DNA of 64,000 bases from an uncultured Ruminococcus sp. (GCA_902777275.1 CACYTI010000010.1:1-64000), one strand, 5' to 3'. Positions 25,802-35,177 are shown, counted from the first letter of the stretch. Notes: a model not told the origin generated them from the letters alone. Translations and numbers: made by a program.

Positions 25802-27472
25802 TTAGAAGCGCGGACTGCCCGTCGGCTCAGCCGACTGCCTTGCGGAGGCTTCGCAGAGGGATACAAAGATCATGAAGAGCGGGGTGGCTATGGGAAGTGA
25901 AATGTTAACTGTTGCCTGAGCCATATATGCGACAACAGCCGAGGCGAATACGAGGCTTAGGGGGTTGCGGCGGGCGGCTTTGAACGCTCTTACAAGCGCG
26001 CTGCCCGTGAACGCCAAATATGAGCAAAGTCCTACAATGCCAATATTCATCAGGTAGTTGATATACTCGTTGTGAGCAGCGTCGGTCGAGCTGTCTCCGA
26101 AGCGGTCATACAATTCAGCAAAGTAAGGTGAGAAGGTGTAGTAGAATGACTCGGGGCCTTTGCCGAAAAGCTTTTCAAACAGATTGTACTTTCCGAAGGC
26201 TTCAAACGACTTGTTCCACATGAAGCCCCTGTGGGTGCCCCATGCGTCGCTGAAACGCAGTGTGCGCTCAAGCTCGCCGAGGTCGGTTTCCGTGTCGAAT
26301 GCCGTAAAGTAAACAACGGTTCCCAAGCATGCGAGCGCGGCAAGTCCGAACAGAGAGCCGACGGCTATGGGAATTGCGACCGGCAAAGGCTTGTCTCCGC
26401 GCTTTTGTCCGAGGAAAAACGAGGCAAAGCCGAGCACGCCGAGTATTGCGGCGGCAGCGTAGGTGAGGTTGGATTTCATCAGCTTGAACGGGATCGCGCC
26501 GAGCTCCTTGTAATTATCTCCGCCAAGCGCGGAAAAAATACCGAGAAGCTTAATGCTCAGCAGCATTATTGCTAAAACAATAAAATACATACCTATCTTT
26601 TTCGGGTGGCGGCAGTAAACCACGGTGAACACGGCGGCAAACACGCCTAATCCGAGCACGACCGAGTCGCTGTCGCATACAACAATTGCCATCGCGCCCA
26701 AAACAGTTGCGGCAAGATACACCGCTCTGCACCACAGCTTTTTAGTTTGAACGATCATCACGATTATAACGGGCAGGGTGACGCACAGGTGAGATGCAAA
26801 CATATTCTTGTTTCCGATAGTTGTCATAAAGTTTAAGAATACGTTTTCGTCATTTTTGAACAGCTCAAACATTCCGAGCGGGTCAATGTTGAAGCCGTTC
26901 AGCACCGCCAACAGGCTGATCGCTCCGCTCACCGAGGCGAGCGCAATAAATACGTATTCCTTAAATTTCCAGCAGCGGGTCAGGAAGAAGTATAACGCGG
27001 CGTAAAACAGCATGAGTATCAAGCCGTTGTTTCGTCCGTGCGTATAGTCGTCTATTGATATTTCTCCCAAAAAAGCAAGCTCGATATAGTAGGAGAATAC
27101 GGTTGAAATCGCGCACGAAACGACAAACGCAATCACCGCCCAATCGGTAAACGTGATTTTTGAAATCTCGCTTTTCCGGTCGGGATTTTTTTCCTTCTGC
27201 TCCGTGGTGCTTTTTGTCAGAAGCACCAAAAACTCCGCTATGACAGCGGCGGCGGTGATAATCAGGAAGAAAAAGTACTTTTGGTGGCGGATAGATACGT
27301 ACCCGCGTTCAAAGCTGATAAACGGAAAAGTCGTGTTAAACGAAAGATTCACAAACAGCGGAAACACCGTGAACATTACAGTCAAATAAATATTTGCAAT
27401 AATGTGCTTTAGCGTGTAGCGCTCACTTATCGGCTTTGTGTTTTTGGGTTTTTTATTTTTTGATTTACTCAT
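25802..27472 (-). CDS. O-antigen ligase/polymerase-like membrane protein
   Basis: A 556-residue integral membrane protein with about 10-12 hydrophobic helices and a lysine-rich cytoplasmic N-terminus (KSKNKKPKNTK). A large extracellular loop in the second half contains the family signature DAAHNEYINYLMNIGIVGL. It belongs to the Wzy/WaaL/O-antigen ligase superfamily, which in Gram-positive cells polymerises or ligates surface glycans. No glycan synthesis genes adjoin it, so it is an orphan. It has its own promoter, divergent from the HAD gene. A second, separate member is at 59366-60814. Confidence 0.82.
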   Translation of the reverse strand: MSKSKNKKPKNTKPISERYTLKHIIANIYLTVMFTVFPLFVNLSFNTTFPFISFERGYVSIRHQKYFFFLIITAAAVIAEFLVLLTKSTTEQKEKNPDRKSEISKITFTDWAVIAFVVSCAISTVFSYYIELAFLGEISIDDYTHGRNNGLILMLFYAALYFFLTRCWKFKEYVFIALASVSGAISLLAVLNGFNIDPLGMFELFKNDENVFLNFMTTIGNKNMFASHLCVTLPVIIVMIVQTKKLWCRAVYLAATVLGAMAIVVCDSDSVVLGLGVFAAVFTVVYCRHPKKIGMYFIVLAIMLLSIKLLGIFSALGGDNYKELGAIPFKLMKSNLTYAAAAILGVLGFASFFLGQKRGDKPLPVAIPIAVGSLFGLAALACLGTVVYFTAFDTETDLGELERTLRFSDAWGTHRGFMWNKSFEAFGKYNLFEKLFGKGPESFYYTFSPYFAELYDRFGDSSTDAAHNEYINYLMNIGIVGLCSYLAFTGSALVRAFKAARRNPLSLVFASAVVAYMAQATVNISLPIATPLFMIFVSLCEASARQSAEPTGSPRF

Positions 27473-27504
27473 AACAACAGCCTTTCAAACAAAATATCAA
27501 AATA

Positions 27505-27533
27505 ATTTTATACCTTTGTCGGCAGAATGTCAA
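27505..27533 (-). promoter_or_regulatory. Promoter of the O-antigen ligase-like gene
   Basis: On the minus strand: TTGACA (27528-27533), a 17-base spacer and TAAAAT (27505-27510). Confidence 0.75.
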
Positions 27534-27544
27534 TCGAAAAGCTA

Positions 27545-27572
27545 TTGTAATTATTTTTTTTTGTGCTATAAT
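27545..27572 (+). promoter_or_regulatory. Promoter of the HAD pseudoenzyme gene
   Basis: TTGTAA (27545-27550), a 16-base T-rich spacer and TATAAT (27567-27572). Confidence 0.7.
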
Positions 27573-27610
27573 TATAACCATAGTAAAAAAACTGTTCGGA
27601 CGGTGTACAA

Positions 27611-28264
27611 ATGAAAAAATTGGTAATTATCGGCTTTGATGGCACGATCGCGGACACGGCTCCGGGTATCCTTTACTGCATGAATACGACCGCGCTTTCA
27701 ATGGGTTACACGCCCGTGGCGCACGACGCGCTTTACGGTGTTATAGGCGTTTCGCTGGAAAAGGGCTTTATGAGTCTGTACGGCATGAAAGAGGACGAAA
27801 TAGAGTACGCCATGAATCAATACAGCAAGCTCTACTCGATAAAGGGCGAGGAAATGATCCTCATTTACGACGGTATCGACGAATCTCTGCTTAAGCTCAA
27901 GCAAAACGGGATGAAGCTGGCTATAGTAACTCAGAAAAATGAAAAATTCATCAACAATATGCTTGCGGTTTACAACAATATCGGCTTACTTTTCGACGCG
28001 GTATGCGCTACAAAAGTTGATGAGGAAATGACAAAAGCGGATATGCTCCGCAGGGTTTGCGAGACTCTTGAAATTGAGCCCGGGGAAGCGGTCTTTGTCG
28101 GCGACAGCTACGTTGACGCTATCGCGGCGAACGAGGTCGGAATTGATTTTGCCGCGGCTCTCTACGGCTGGGGCTTCCGCAGCAAGGAGGACGCCGAGAA
28201 GTATAACTGCAAGGTTTTCCTCAACAACGCGGGAGAAATATCCTACAAGCTGTCGGTGCTGTGA
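27611..28264 (+). CDS. HAD-superfamily protein lacking the nucleophile aspartate
   Basis: A 217-residue protein of the phosphoglycolate phosphatase-like HAD family, with a helical cap inserted after motif I. Motif II (AIVTQKN), motif III lysine (TKADM) and motif IV (VFVGDSYVDAIAANEVG) are intact. Motif I reads IIGFDGTIADT where the family has DxDGT, so the catalytic nucleophile Asp is Gly (codon GGC in place of GAY). The rest is well preserved, so it may be a pseudoenzyme with a binding role, or a sequencing error at one base. The gene is monocistronic with its own promoter and terminator. Confidence 0.85.
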   Translation: MKKLVIIGFDGTIADTAPGILYCMNTTALSMGYTPVAHDALYGVIGVSLEKGFMSLYGMKEDEIEYAMNQYSKLYSIKGEEMILIYDGIDESLLKLKQNGMKLAIVTQKNEKFINNMLAVYNNIGLLFDAVCATKVDEEMTKADMLRRVCETLEIEPGEAVFVGDSYVDAIAANEVGIDFAAALYGWGFRSKEDAEKYNCKVFLNNAGEISYKLSVL

Positions 28265-28306
28265 CAGATTTTACCGCGTAAATGCGAAAAAATAATAATT
28301 TAGGCG

Positions 28307-28338
28307 GGCAACAGGCAAAATGCTTGTTGCCTTTTTTT
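28307..28338 (+). terminator. Terminator of the HAD gene
   Basis: GGCAACA-GGCAAAATGCT-TGTTGCC: seven-base-pair outer stem plus an inner GCAAAATGC hairpin, then seven T. Confidence 0.9.
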
Positions 28339-28397
28339 GATTCAAGTGGTAAAATATGATTATGTATAGATTAAATTAAGAGAGGGCATTACAAAAC

Positions 28398-29210
28398 ATG
28401 AATATCAAGGTGACAAGGGGCACTGTAAAGATAAGCAGAAACGGCAATAATGAAATGGACTGGTTTCGCTTTGGAGCGGGGGAGAAGATATTTGTAATGC
28501 TTCCCGGGCTGAGCGTTAAAAGCCTGGTGAATTCCGCCGAGGGGATCGCTTCGGCTTACAGAATTTTCTCGGATGATTTCACTGTTTATTTCTTTGACAG
28601 AACTAAATTTCTCTCAGAGAATTACACTCTTGAACAGCTTGCCGGGGATACCGCAGAGGCCATGACCGCTCTGGGCATTAAGGATGCCTGCGTTTTCGGT
28701 ACATCTCAGGGCGGAATGATAGCGCAGATAATCGCTATAAATCACCCCGAGCTTGTATCAAAGCTTTTTCTCGCCTCAACCTGCGCGCGGATCTTCCCCG
28801 AAGCCGAAAAGGTTATGAACGAATGGGTCAGCTTGGCTGAGCGCGGCGATATAGACGGCTTTTGCGACTGCTTTATAGATTTGCTCTACGGAAAAAGCTT
28901 TGCCGAAAAATTCGGAGAGCTTATCCGTCTCGCGCACAGCGACGTTACCGGGAACGATTTCAAGCGTTTTGTCATTTTAGGAAGAAGCTGCGACGGCTTT
29001 GATATCCGTGACAGGCTGTCTTCAATTCGCTGTCCCGTTATGGTCGTCGGAGCAGAAAACGACCGCGTGCTCACAGCGCAGGCTTCCGTGGAGATAGGTG
29101 AGATCATCGGCTGCGGCTGTTATCTTTACGGTCCCGAATACGGTCACTGCGTGTTCGACGAGGCGCCCGACTACAAAGACAGGATATTTAAGTTTTTCAG
29201 CGAGGTTTGA
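28398..29210 (+). CDS. Alpha/beta hydrolase
   Basis: A 270-residue alpha/beta-fold hydrolase. The nucleophile elbow is GTSQG near residue 100 (VFGTSQGGMIAQI), the acid is likely the Asp in VVGAENDRVL, and the histidine lies in GPEYGHCVF. FVMLPGLS near residue 35 provides the oxyanion region. No signal peptide. Substrate unknown. The MutS-like gene begins six bases after its stop, so they are probably cotranscribed. Confidence 0.88.
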   Translation: MNIKVTRGTVKISRNGNNEMDWFRFGAGEKIFVMLPGLSVKSLVNSAEGIASAYRIFSDDFTVYFFDRTKFLSENYTLEQLAGDTAEAMTALGIKDACVFGTSQGGMIAQIIAINHPELVSKLFLASTCARIFPEAEKVMNEWVSLAERGDIDGFCDCFIDLLYGKSFAEKFGELIRLAHSDVTGNDFKRFVILGRSCDGFDIRDRLSSIRCPVMVVGAENDRVLTAQASVEIGEIIGCGCYLYGPEYGHCVFDEAPDYKDRIFKFFSEV

Positions 29211-29216
29211 TTTAAA

Positions 29217-30944
29217 ATGGAATTCAGTTTGCTATATCCCCAAAACAAAGAATATACAATAAGATATCTCACCGACGAGGCTGTCAACGACCTTTCGATC
29301 GACTTTCTCCTCGACAACCTCACCGAGGTGAGAAACGAGCGCGAGCACCTGAGAAATCTTATGACTCAGGTAACGGACGACCCCGAGGTAATAAAATACA
29401 GGCGCGACGTGTTTGAGGACTTTCTGCGCTTCCCAAAGCTGAGAGAGGTCATGGAGGAGCTTGTTAATCGGCTGGCGGATTTAAAGGACGTCGCTCGCTT
29501 CCAGAAGGATCAGGAGGGACCGTCGCTGTGGTCGCTTATAAACCGCCTGCGCGAGATAGATGAATACGTTGGCTGTATCACAATGATAAAAAATACCCTT
29601 GAGGAGCTTGACGTTCATTCCGACGGCATGAAGGCTCTGCGAAAGCTTGTCACTGACATCAGCCGTGAAAGCGGTTTTCCGATGCTCAAAGCCGATATCG
29701 ACGAAACAATGGAGAAGGCGAAGAACCTGAAGAGCATTACCATAGGCGTAAATCTTGACGGTATGCTCCGCCCGAAAACCGCGGGCGTGCTGTCGCTCAA
29801 CAACGAGTATTTCACAGACGCGGGACTTATGAAGCGCTTTATGAACTTCACAAAAAAGGAGGACGGGCTCCACGACGGCGTTGACGTAAGCGGAATGAAG
29901 CATTTTCACGCCGCCAACCCGTCAACGACCGAGCTAAAGTTTGTTTCTTATCAAAAAAGCGCGGTTTCAAACGACGTGACCTTTGTTGAGTCCGCCGCTA
30001 CGGGCAATGACGCGCTCTCAAACGCCATTGCAAAGCCTGTGAGCAATATAATGAAAAAGACCTGCGACGATATCAAGTCAACTCTCAAGCGCTATGTCAA
30101 CATCAGCGGCTATATGCTCATTAATCTTATGCCCGAAATCATCTTTTTCGTGCGCTGGGCAGAGCTGACCGATAAGATCATCGCAAAGGGAATGCCCGTG
30201 TGCAAGGCGGAGATTTTGCCGCCCGACGACAGAAAATGTTCTTTTAAAGAAATATACAATTTAAAGCTCGCCATAAACAATGTAAACGGCGACAATATAA
30301 ATATAATTAAAAACGATATTGATTTTGACGATAAGCGCAGAATTTATATCCTGACGGGACCCAACCGCGGCGGCAAGACCATTTTCACCCAAGCGGTCGG
30401 TCTCGCCATGATGATGGCTCAGTGGGGCGTGTATGTTCCCGCAGAGAGCGCTCAAATCAGCCCGTGCGACAATATGTTCACCCATTTTCCCGCCGACGAG
30501 AACGACACCGTCGATTTGGGAAGACTGGGGGAGGAGAGCAAGCGTTTGTCTGAAATTTTCGAGGCGGCTACAAGCCGAAGCTTCATGCTTATGAACGAAA
30601 GCCTTGCGACAACAAGCGTTGCCGAGGGACTTTTTATAGCCAAGGACGTTGTAAAGGCTATGCGCTATTTAGGCGTTCGCTGCATTTTCAACACTCATAT
30701 GCACGAGCTTGCGCGCAGCCTTGATGAGCTGAACACCTCAATCGAGGGAGACAGCCTTGTTGAAAGCCTTGTGACGGGCGTTCAGCACGGAGAGAGAAGC
30801 TTCAAGGTAGCCGTCATGCCTCCGCAGGGCGTAAGCTACGCCAAGGACATAGCCAAAAAATACGGCGTGACCTTTGCTCAGATAAAGGAGAGCATAGATA
30901 CAAAAGGAATGAAAAACAATGAACAACACAGTAACGATGAATAA
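29217..30944 (+). CDS. MutS-related ATPase without mismatch-recognition domain
   Basis: A 575-residue protein. Residues about 1-340 are a helical core/clamp-like region, and about 340-560 the MutS ABC-type ATPase domain. Walker A is GPNRGGKT near 379-386 and the D-loop region is LMNESLATTS, with Asn before the catalytic Glu as in the Firmicutes MutS-like families that carry NE instead of DE. The MutS domain I that reads mismatches and any Smr nuclease are absent, so it is not mismatch repair MutS. Its role is unknown. It sits in a run of hydrolase genes rather than beside mutL; the patatin gene overlaps its end. Confidence 0.85.
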   Translation: MEFSLLYPQNKEYTIRYLTDEAVNDLSIDFLLDNLTEVRNEREHLRNLMTQVTDDPEVIKYRRDVFEDFLRFPKLREVMEELVNRLADLKDVARFQKDQEGPSLWSLINRLREIDEYVGCITMIKNTLEELDVHSDGMKALRKLVTDISRESGFPMLKADIDETMEKAKNLKSITIGVNLDGMLRPKTAGVLSLNNEYFTDAGLMKRFMNFTKKEDGLHDGVDVSGMKHFHAANPSTTELKFVSYQKSAVSNDVTFVESAATGNDALSNAIAKPVSNIMKKTCDDIKSTLKRYVNISGYMLINLMPEIIFFVRWAELTDKIIAKGMPVCKAEILPPDDRKCSFKEIYNLKLAINNVNGDNINIIKNDIDFDDKRRIYILTGPNRGGKTIFTQAVGLAMMMAQWGVYVPAESAQISPCDNMFTHFPADENDTVDLGRLGEESKRLSEIFEAATSRSFMLMNESLATTSVAEGLFIAKDVVKAMRYLGVRCIFNTHMHELARSLDELNTSIEGDSLVESLVTGVQHGERSFKVAVMPPQGVSYAKDIAKKYGVTFAQIKESIDTKGMKNNEQHSNDE

Positions 30945-31797
30945 CACAAAAACAGGACTTGTTTTAGAGGGCGGAGCAATGCGCGGAATGTTCACTGCGG
31001 GTGTGCTCGACGTCTTTATGGAAAACGGAATAAGCTTTCCCGACTGTATCGGGGTTTCGGCGGGCGCGGCGTTCGGCTGCAATCTGAAAAGCAATCAGCC
31101 CGGGCGCGTGCTGCGGTACAATCTAAAATATTGCCGCGAGCCGAAGTTCTGTTCCTTTCGCTCATTGATAACAACGGGCGATCTGTACGGCGCTAAGTTC
31201 TGCTATCACGAGATCCCCGAAGAGCTTGATCTGTTCGACGTCCGCGCCTTTGATGAAAATCCAATGGGCTTTTATGTGGTGGCGTCCGACGCCGAAACGG
31301 GAAAGCCGCACTATCAGCGCATTGACTCTGTTGACGAAAATTGCTACGAGTGGATACGCGCCTCGGCTTCAATGCCGCTTGTGTCGCGCATAGTCGAGGT
31401 CGAGGGCGGAAAATACCTTGACGGCGGTATCACCGATTCTATCCCGCTCCGCTTTATGGAGGGTTTGCATGAAAAAAACGTCGTTGTGCTTACCCGTCCG
31501 AGAGATTACAGAAAAAAGCCGATCTCGCATCCGTGGCTCTACAGACAAAGCCTTAAAAAGTATCCGAATCTGTTCAAGGCTGTTAAGAACCGCTATAAGA
31601 TGTACAACGAGCAGAGAAGATATGTTTTTTTGCGAGAAAAGGCGGGCAAGGCGTTCATAATCTGTCCCGAAAAACCGCTTGATATCGGAAAAACAGAGCA
31701 CGACGGCGAAAAAATAAAGAGTGCTTATGAAACAGGCAGACAGGCGGCGCTGAAAAGACTCGATGAAATAAAAAGGTTTATTGTGGATGATAATTGA
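30919..31797 (+). CDS. Patatin-like phospholipase
   Basis: A 292-residue patatin-fold lipid hydrolase of the RssA/YlbK kind. The oxyanion loop is GGAMRGMFTAG, the nucleophile is in GVSAGA (GxSxG) near residue 42, and the catalytic aspartate in YLDGGITDS near 170. No signal peptide, so it is cytoplasmic or membrane-peripheral. Its start overlaps the MutS-like gene by 26 bases, and the following amidohydrolase overlaps its stop, indicating tight coupling. An internal ATG six codons later is an alternative start. Substrate unknown. Confidence 0.9.
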   Translation: MNNTVTMNNTKTGLVLEGGAMRGMFTAGVLDVFMENGISFPDCIGVSAGAAFGCNLKSNQPGRVLRYNLKYCREPKFCSFRSLITTGDLYGAKFCYHEIPEELDLFDVRAFDENPMGFYVVASDAETGKPHYQRIDSVDENCYEWIRASASMPLVSRIVEVEGGKYLDGGITDSIPLRFMEGLHEKNVVVLTRPRDYRKKPISHPWLYRQSLKKYPNLFKAVKNRYKMYNEQRRYVFLREKAGKAFIICPEKPLDIGKTEHDGEKIKSAYETGRQAALKRLDEIKRFIVDDN

Positions 31798-32608
31798 TTC
31801 TCACGCGCATATCGGCAGGATTTTGACTTTGAACCTAAGTGTGCGCAAGGTGCTTTACTCTATGGAGCGTTACGGAGTCGATTTTTCGCTTGTCAGCAGC
31901 ATAGAAAGCACCGAGTATTTTAAGCCGGGAAGCCGTCTGCCGTGGCCGCTGCGCAAAACGCAGTATATAGTGTGCAAAAAGACAATAAGGGCTGCAAAAA
32001 AGCACCCGGACAAGCTCGGCGCTCTGCTTTGGCTGCAGATCGACCGCCGTCTTCCCGATAAAAGGCTTTACAGGCTTATTGAGAAGAACAGAGAATTTGT
32101 TTACGGCATTAAGCTGCACCCGTTCCGTTCGGAGACCGCGCCCGACGACCCTAAGCTTGAACCCGTTTATTCTCTTGCAGCTCATTTCGGGCTTCCGGTC
32201 GTTTCCCATACGGGGGACGCGGAGCAGGCTTCCGTGCGTCACCTCTACAACGCCGCGAAGGCTCACCCCGATGTAAACTTCGTGGCGGTCCATATGGATC
32301 TGGACAGAGAGAGCGAGGACGCGATAGCCCTTATCGCGGATTTGCCGAATCTTTACGGCGATACAACGTGGGTGTCGCTGAAAAGGACTCTTTACGCCGT
32401 TAAAAAATGCGGAAGCGAAAAGATACTTTTCGGCACCGACAACCCGATCGACGGCAAGGATCATATGCTGTACAACCGTGCGGGTCAGCGTTCGCTGTGC
32501 CAGGAATATTTCAACGAGTTCCGCTCAATGGTGAGCGCGGAGGATTACGACAATATAATGTACAAAAACGCGCAAAGACTGTTCGGGATATCCTTACCCC
32601 GTATTTGA
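31787..32608 (+). CDS. Amidohydrolase family 2 protein
   Basis: A 273-residue TIM-barrel metal hydrolase with N-terminal IIDSHAHIG (HxH), a mid-protein IKLHPFRSE with Lys and His, VSHTGD, VHMDLDRES and the late aspartate in LFGTDNPIDG. The ATG at 31787 overlaps the patatin stop; a TTG two codons earlier is possible. It is related to, but clearly different from, the enzyme at 7442-8239. Substrate unknown. Confidence 0.85.
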   Translation: MIIDSHAHIGRILTLNLSVRKVLYSMERYGVDFSLVSSIESTEYFKPGSRLPWPLRKTQYIVCKKTIRAAKKHPDKLGALLWLQIDRRLPDKRLYRLIEKNREFVYGIKLHPFRSETAPDDPKLEPVYSLAAHFGLPVVSHTGDAEQASVRHLYNAAKAHPDVNFVAVHMDLDRESEDAIALIADLPNLYGDTTWVSLKRTLYAVKKCGSEKILFGTDNPIDGKDHMLYNRAGQRSLCQEYFNEFRSMVSAEDYDNIMYKNAQRLFGISLPRI

Positions 32609-32645
32609 TCAAAACAAACGGAGCAATAATAACGGAGCAAACAAT

Positions 32646-33272
32646 ATGAAATATTATAAATTGGTTGAAAACGCAGGAAAGCCCTCGGGCTTTTGGGGCA
32701 GGCTGATGATCCGTTCAATGAACAAGGGTCACAGCGAGCTGACTGAGTGGGCGCTTTCAAAGGCGAGGATACAAAGCGGCTGCCGCGCTCTCGATGTTGG
32801 CTGCGGAGGCGGAATGACCGTCAGCAGGCTGTGCGCCCTGACGGGCAGCGGAAAGGTTTACGGAATTGATTATTCCGACCTCTGCGTTGAAAAGAGCAAA
32901 AAGCAGAACCGAAAGTTTATTATGTGCAACAAGGCGGAGATCATTAAGGCGAGCGTTTCAAAGCTGCCCTTTGAGGACGGAACTTTCGATCTTGTCACCG
33001 CCGTTGAAACATATTATTTTTGGCCTGACAAACAAAATGATTTAAAAGAAATATACCGCGTTCTGAAAAGCGGAGGCGCCTTGCTGCTGGCGTTTGAAAT
33101 GGTCGTTGATGAAACAAATCCAGATCGCTGGAGGGCAGTTGAGGAACGATTGAATATAAAAGCCGTCAGCGCCTCCGGAATAGGCGGAATGCTTGCAAAA
33201 GCAGGCTATATAAACATTAAGACCCATGAGTACGGCAATGAGCGCCTTTGCGTGATTGCCGAGAAGGAGTGA
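32646..33272 (+). CDS. Class I SAM-dependent methyltransferase
   Basis: A 208-residue Rossmann-fold methyltransferase. Motif I is LDVGCGGGMTVSRL (about residues 50-63), motif II is the acidic end of YGIDYSDLCVE, and the post-motif region LPFEDGTFDLVTAVETYYFWPD is typical of UbiE/COQ5-like small-molecule methylases. Substrate unknown. The GGAG ribosome binding site is normal; it is followed six bases later by an SDR gene. Confidence 0.88.
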   Translation: MKYYKLVENAGKPSGFWGRLMIRSMNKGHSELTEWALSKARIQSGCRALDVGCGGGMTVSRLCALTGSGKVYGIDYSDLCVEKSKKQNRKFIMCNKAEIIKASVSKLPFEDGTFDLVTAVETYYFWPDKQNDLKEIYRVLKSGGALLLAFEMVVDETNPDRWRAVEERLNIKAVSASGIGGMLAKAGYINIKTHEYGNERLCVIAEKE

Positions 33273-33278
33273 TTTTTT

Positions 33279-34043
33279 ATGAAAGCGTTGATAACAGGAG
33301 CAAGCTCGGGATTGGGAAGAGAGTTTGCGAGGATACTTGCAGGGCGCGGCTGGGATTTGATTTTAGCCGCTCGGAGCACCGATAAGCTGCAGGCTCTAAA
33401 GGAGGAGCTCACCGGAGTTTATGTAAGAGTTATTACGATAGACCTTTCGCGTGAGCAGGACGCCTTTGATCTGTATGACCATTTAAAGGACGAGAACATC
33501 GACTTTCTCATCAACAACGCCGGCTTCGGGGCTTACGGCGAGTTTGAGACCGTTCCGATCGACGTTGAGATGAGATTGATCCATACAAACATCTGCGCCG
33601 TACATATTCTGACAAAGCAGTTTATAAAGGATATGATCGAGCGCGGAAGCGGCATGATCCTGAACGTCGGTTCAATGGCGGGCTTCTCCGCTGGTCCCAA
33701 GCTGTCAAGCTACTACGCCTCCAAAAACTATGTCGTTCGTCTTACCGAGGCTATCCACGAGGAGCTGCGCCGCAAGAACAGCCCCGTAAAGATCTCCGTG
33801 CTCTGCCCGGGTCCCGTCAACACCAATTTTAACAACACGGCAAACGTTAAGTTTTCTACAGAGGGGCTTTACCCGCGTGACGTCGCCGAATACGCTTTGG
33901 ACAAAATCGAAGCGGGCAAAATGATCATTATTCCGAGCAGCAAAATGAAGGCGGTAAAAATTCTTGAGCATTTCCTCAGCGAAAAAATGCTGACCCGTCT
34001 TTCCTACAACATTCAATCGTCAAAAGACGATAGCAGTAAATGA
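33279..34043 (+). CDS. Short-chain dehydrogenase/reductase (DltE-like)
   Basis: A 254-residue SDR. The cofactor motif TGASSGLGREF is at residues 6-16, NNAGFGAYG lies near 80, the catalytic serine in NVGSMAGFS and the YxxxK pair in SSYYASKNY near 147-151. Arg in LAARSTDKL suggests NADP(H). Substrate unknown; members of this classical subgroup act on acyl or keto compounds. The YihY gene overlaps its stop by four bases. Confidence 0.9.
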   Translation: MKALITGASSGLGREFARILAGRGWDLILAARSTDKLQALKEELTGVYVRVITIDLSREQDAFDLYDHLKDENIDFLINNAGFGAYGEFETVPIDVEMRLIHTNICAVHILTKQFIKDMIERGSGMILNVGSMAGFSAGPKLSSYYASKNYVVRLTEAIHEELRRKNSPVKISVLCPGPVNTNFNNTANVKFSTEGLYPRDVAEYALDKIEAGKMIIIPSSKMKAVKILEHFLSEKMLTRLSYNIQSSKDDSSK

Positions 34044-35095
34044 TAAAGTTCATTAAAAGGGTTTACAATTGGTATATGCCGTTTCACAAAACCATGACCC
34101 GCGACAACATATTCGCTATCGCGGCGCAAACGGCATTTTTCATGATTCTCTCTTCTGTGCCGCTGGTTATGTTTTTGCTGTCTGTTTTTCAAAGACTGAA
34201 TATCTCGCCCGACGTGCTGAACATTTTGCTCCGCACTGAGAGCAGAGAACTGGACATAACCGTGTACACGGAATCGCTCACGAAAATGTACGACGATTCG
34301 GTGGGCATTTCGATCATTTCGGCTATTGCAACGCTGTGGTCCGCGTCAAAGGGAATTCACGCCATAACAAACGGGCTTAACCGTATTCACAACACCTACG
34401 AGAACCGCAACTGGTTTTTGGTGCGGTTCCGCTCTATGATACATACGCTGTTTTTTATACTGATCATACTCATTACGGTAATCATTATTTTCCTCGGCAG
34501 TACGCTCAGCGGTTTTATAGAGCCGTACATCGGGCATTTGCCCGGTTATGTCGTGATGATCTACAGCCTGAGATATGTTTTGATATTTTTATATCAGGTG
34601 TTTTTCTTTGCGGTGATATACCGTAACATTCCCAACCTGTCAAGGCATAAACGGCGCGAATACGGCATACGCTGCCAGCTTCCCGGAGCGTTGTTCTGCG
34701 CGGCGTCGTGGCACGTGCTGCTTTTCGCTATTTCGGTTTATGTCACCGATTTCAACGGCTTTTCCGTTTACAAGGGTCTTACTCAGCTTGCTATCGTTAT
34801 GGTCTTTATGTATTTCTGCATGGCTTGCATGATGATAGGCGCCGAAATAAACGTGTATTTCCACCGAGAGATAGACTGGTTCACGCGCTTTATCAGCATA
34901 AGGTATATCCGCAGAAGACACCGTAAGAAAAAGGAAGAAAAGCGCCGCAAAAAGGAGCTGGCGCAAATCAAAAAGAAGTCCCGCTCGGCGGGGGAGGATA
35001 TTATCAGCGGGGTCAAGCCCGAAGAGCCTGAAAAGTCCGAACGATCCGAGATAATCAGAACAGGCAAAGCCGATTACAGCGATAAACCCGAATAA
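34040..35095 (+). CDS. YihY/BrkB-family membrane protein
   Basis: A 351-residue inner-membrane protein with about six transmembrane helices and a strongly basic, then acidic C-terminal tail (RRRHRKKKEEKRRKKELAQ) from about residue 290 onwards that is probably cytoplasmic. The conserved NIFAIAAQTAFFMILSSVPLVMF and ASKGIHAITNGLNRIY-type motifs place it in the family once misnamed ribonuclease BN. Function is unsettled; transport or membrane structure are proposed. The ATGA overlap couples it to the SDR gene. Confidence 0.9.
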   Translation: MIKFIKRVYNWYMPFHKTMTRDNIFAIAAQTAFFMILSSVPLVMFLLSVFQRLNISPDVLNILLRTESRELDITVYTESLTKMYDDSVGISIISAIATLWSASKGIHAITNGLNRIHNTYENRNWFLVRFRSMIHTLFFILIILITVIIIFLGSTLSGFIEPYIGHLPGYVVMIYSLRYVLIFLYQVFFFAVIYRNIPNLSRHKRREYGIRCQLPGALFCAASWHVLLFAISVYVTDFNGFSVYKGLTQLAIVMVFMYFCMACMMIGAEINVYFHREIDWFTRFISIRYIRRRHRKKKEEKRRKKELAQIKKKSRSAGEDIISGVKPEEPEKSERSEIIRTGKADYSDKPE

Positions 35096-35101
35096 TGACT
35101 A

Positions 35102-35130
35102 TTGACGTTTTTACCCAAAGGGTGTAAAAT
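35102..35130 (+). promoter_or_regulatory. Promoter of the HIT-protein gene
   Basis: TTGACG (35102-35107), a 17-base spacer and TAAAAT (35125-35130). Confidence 0.75.
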
Positions 35131-35177
35131 ATTTGTTGAAAACTATTAATAATATTAAGGATCAAGGAGCTAATAAA

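Noticed and set aside
30919-34043. Complete defence island
   Set aside because: MutS-like ATPase and patatin are suggestive, but no nuclease, sensor or toxin is present and the neighbours look metabolic; kept only as a lower-interest observation.
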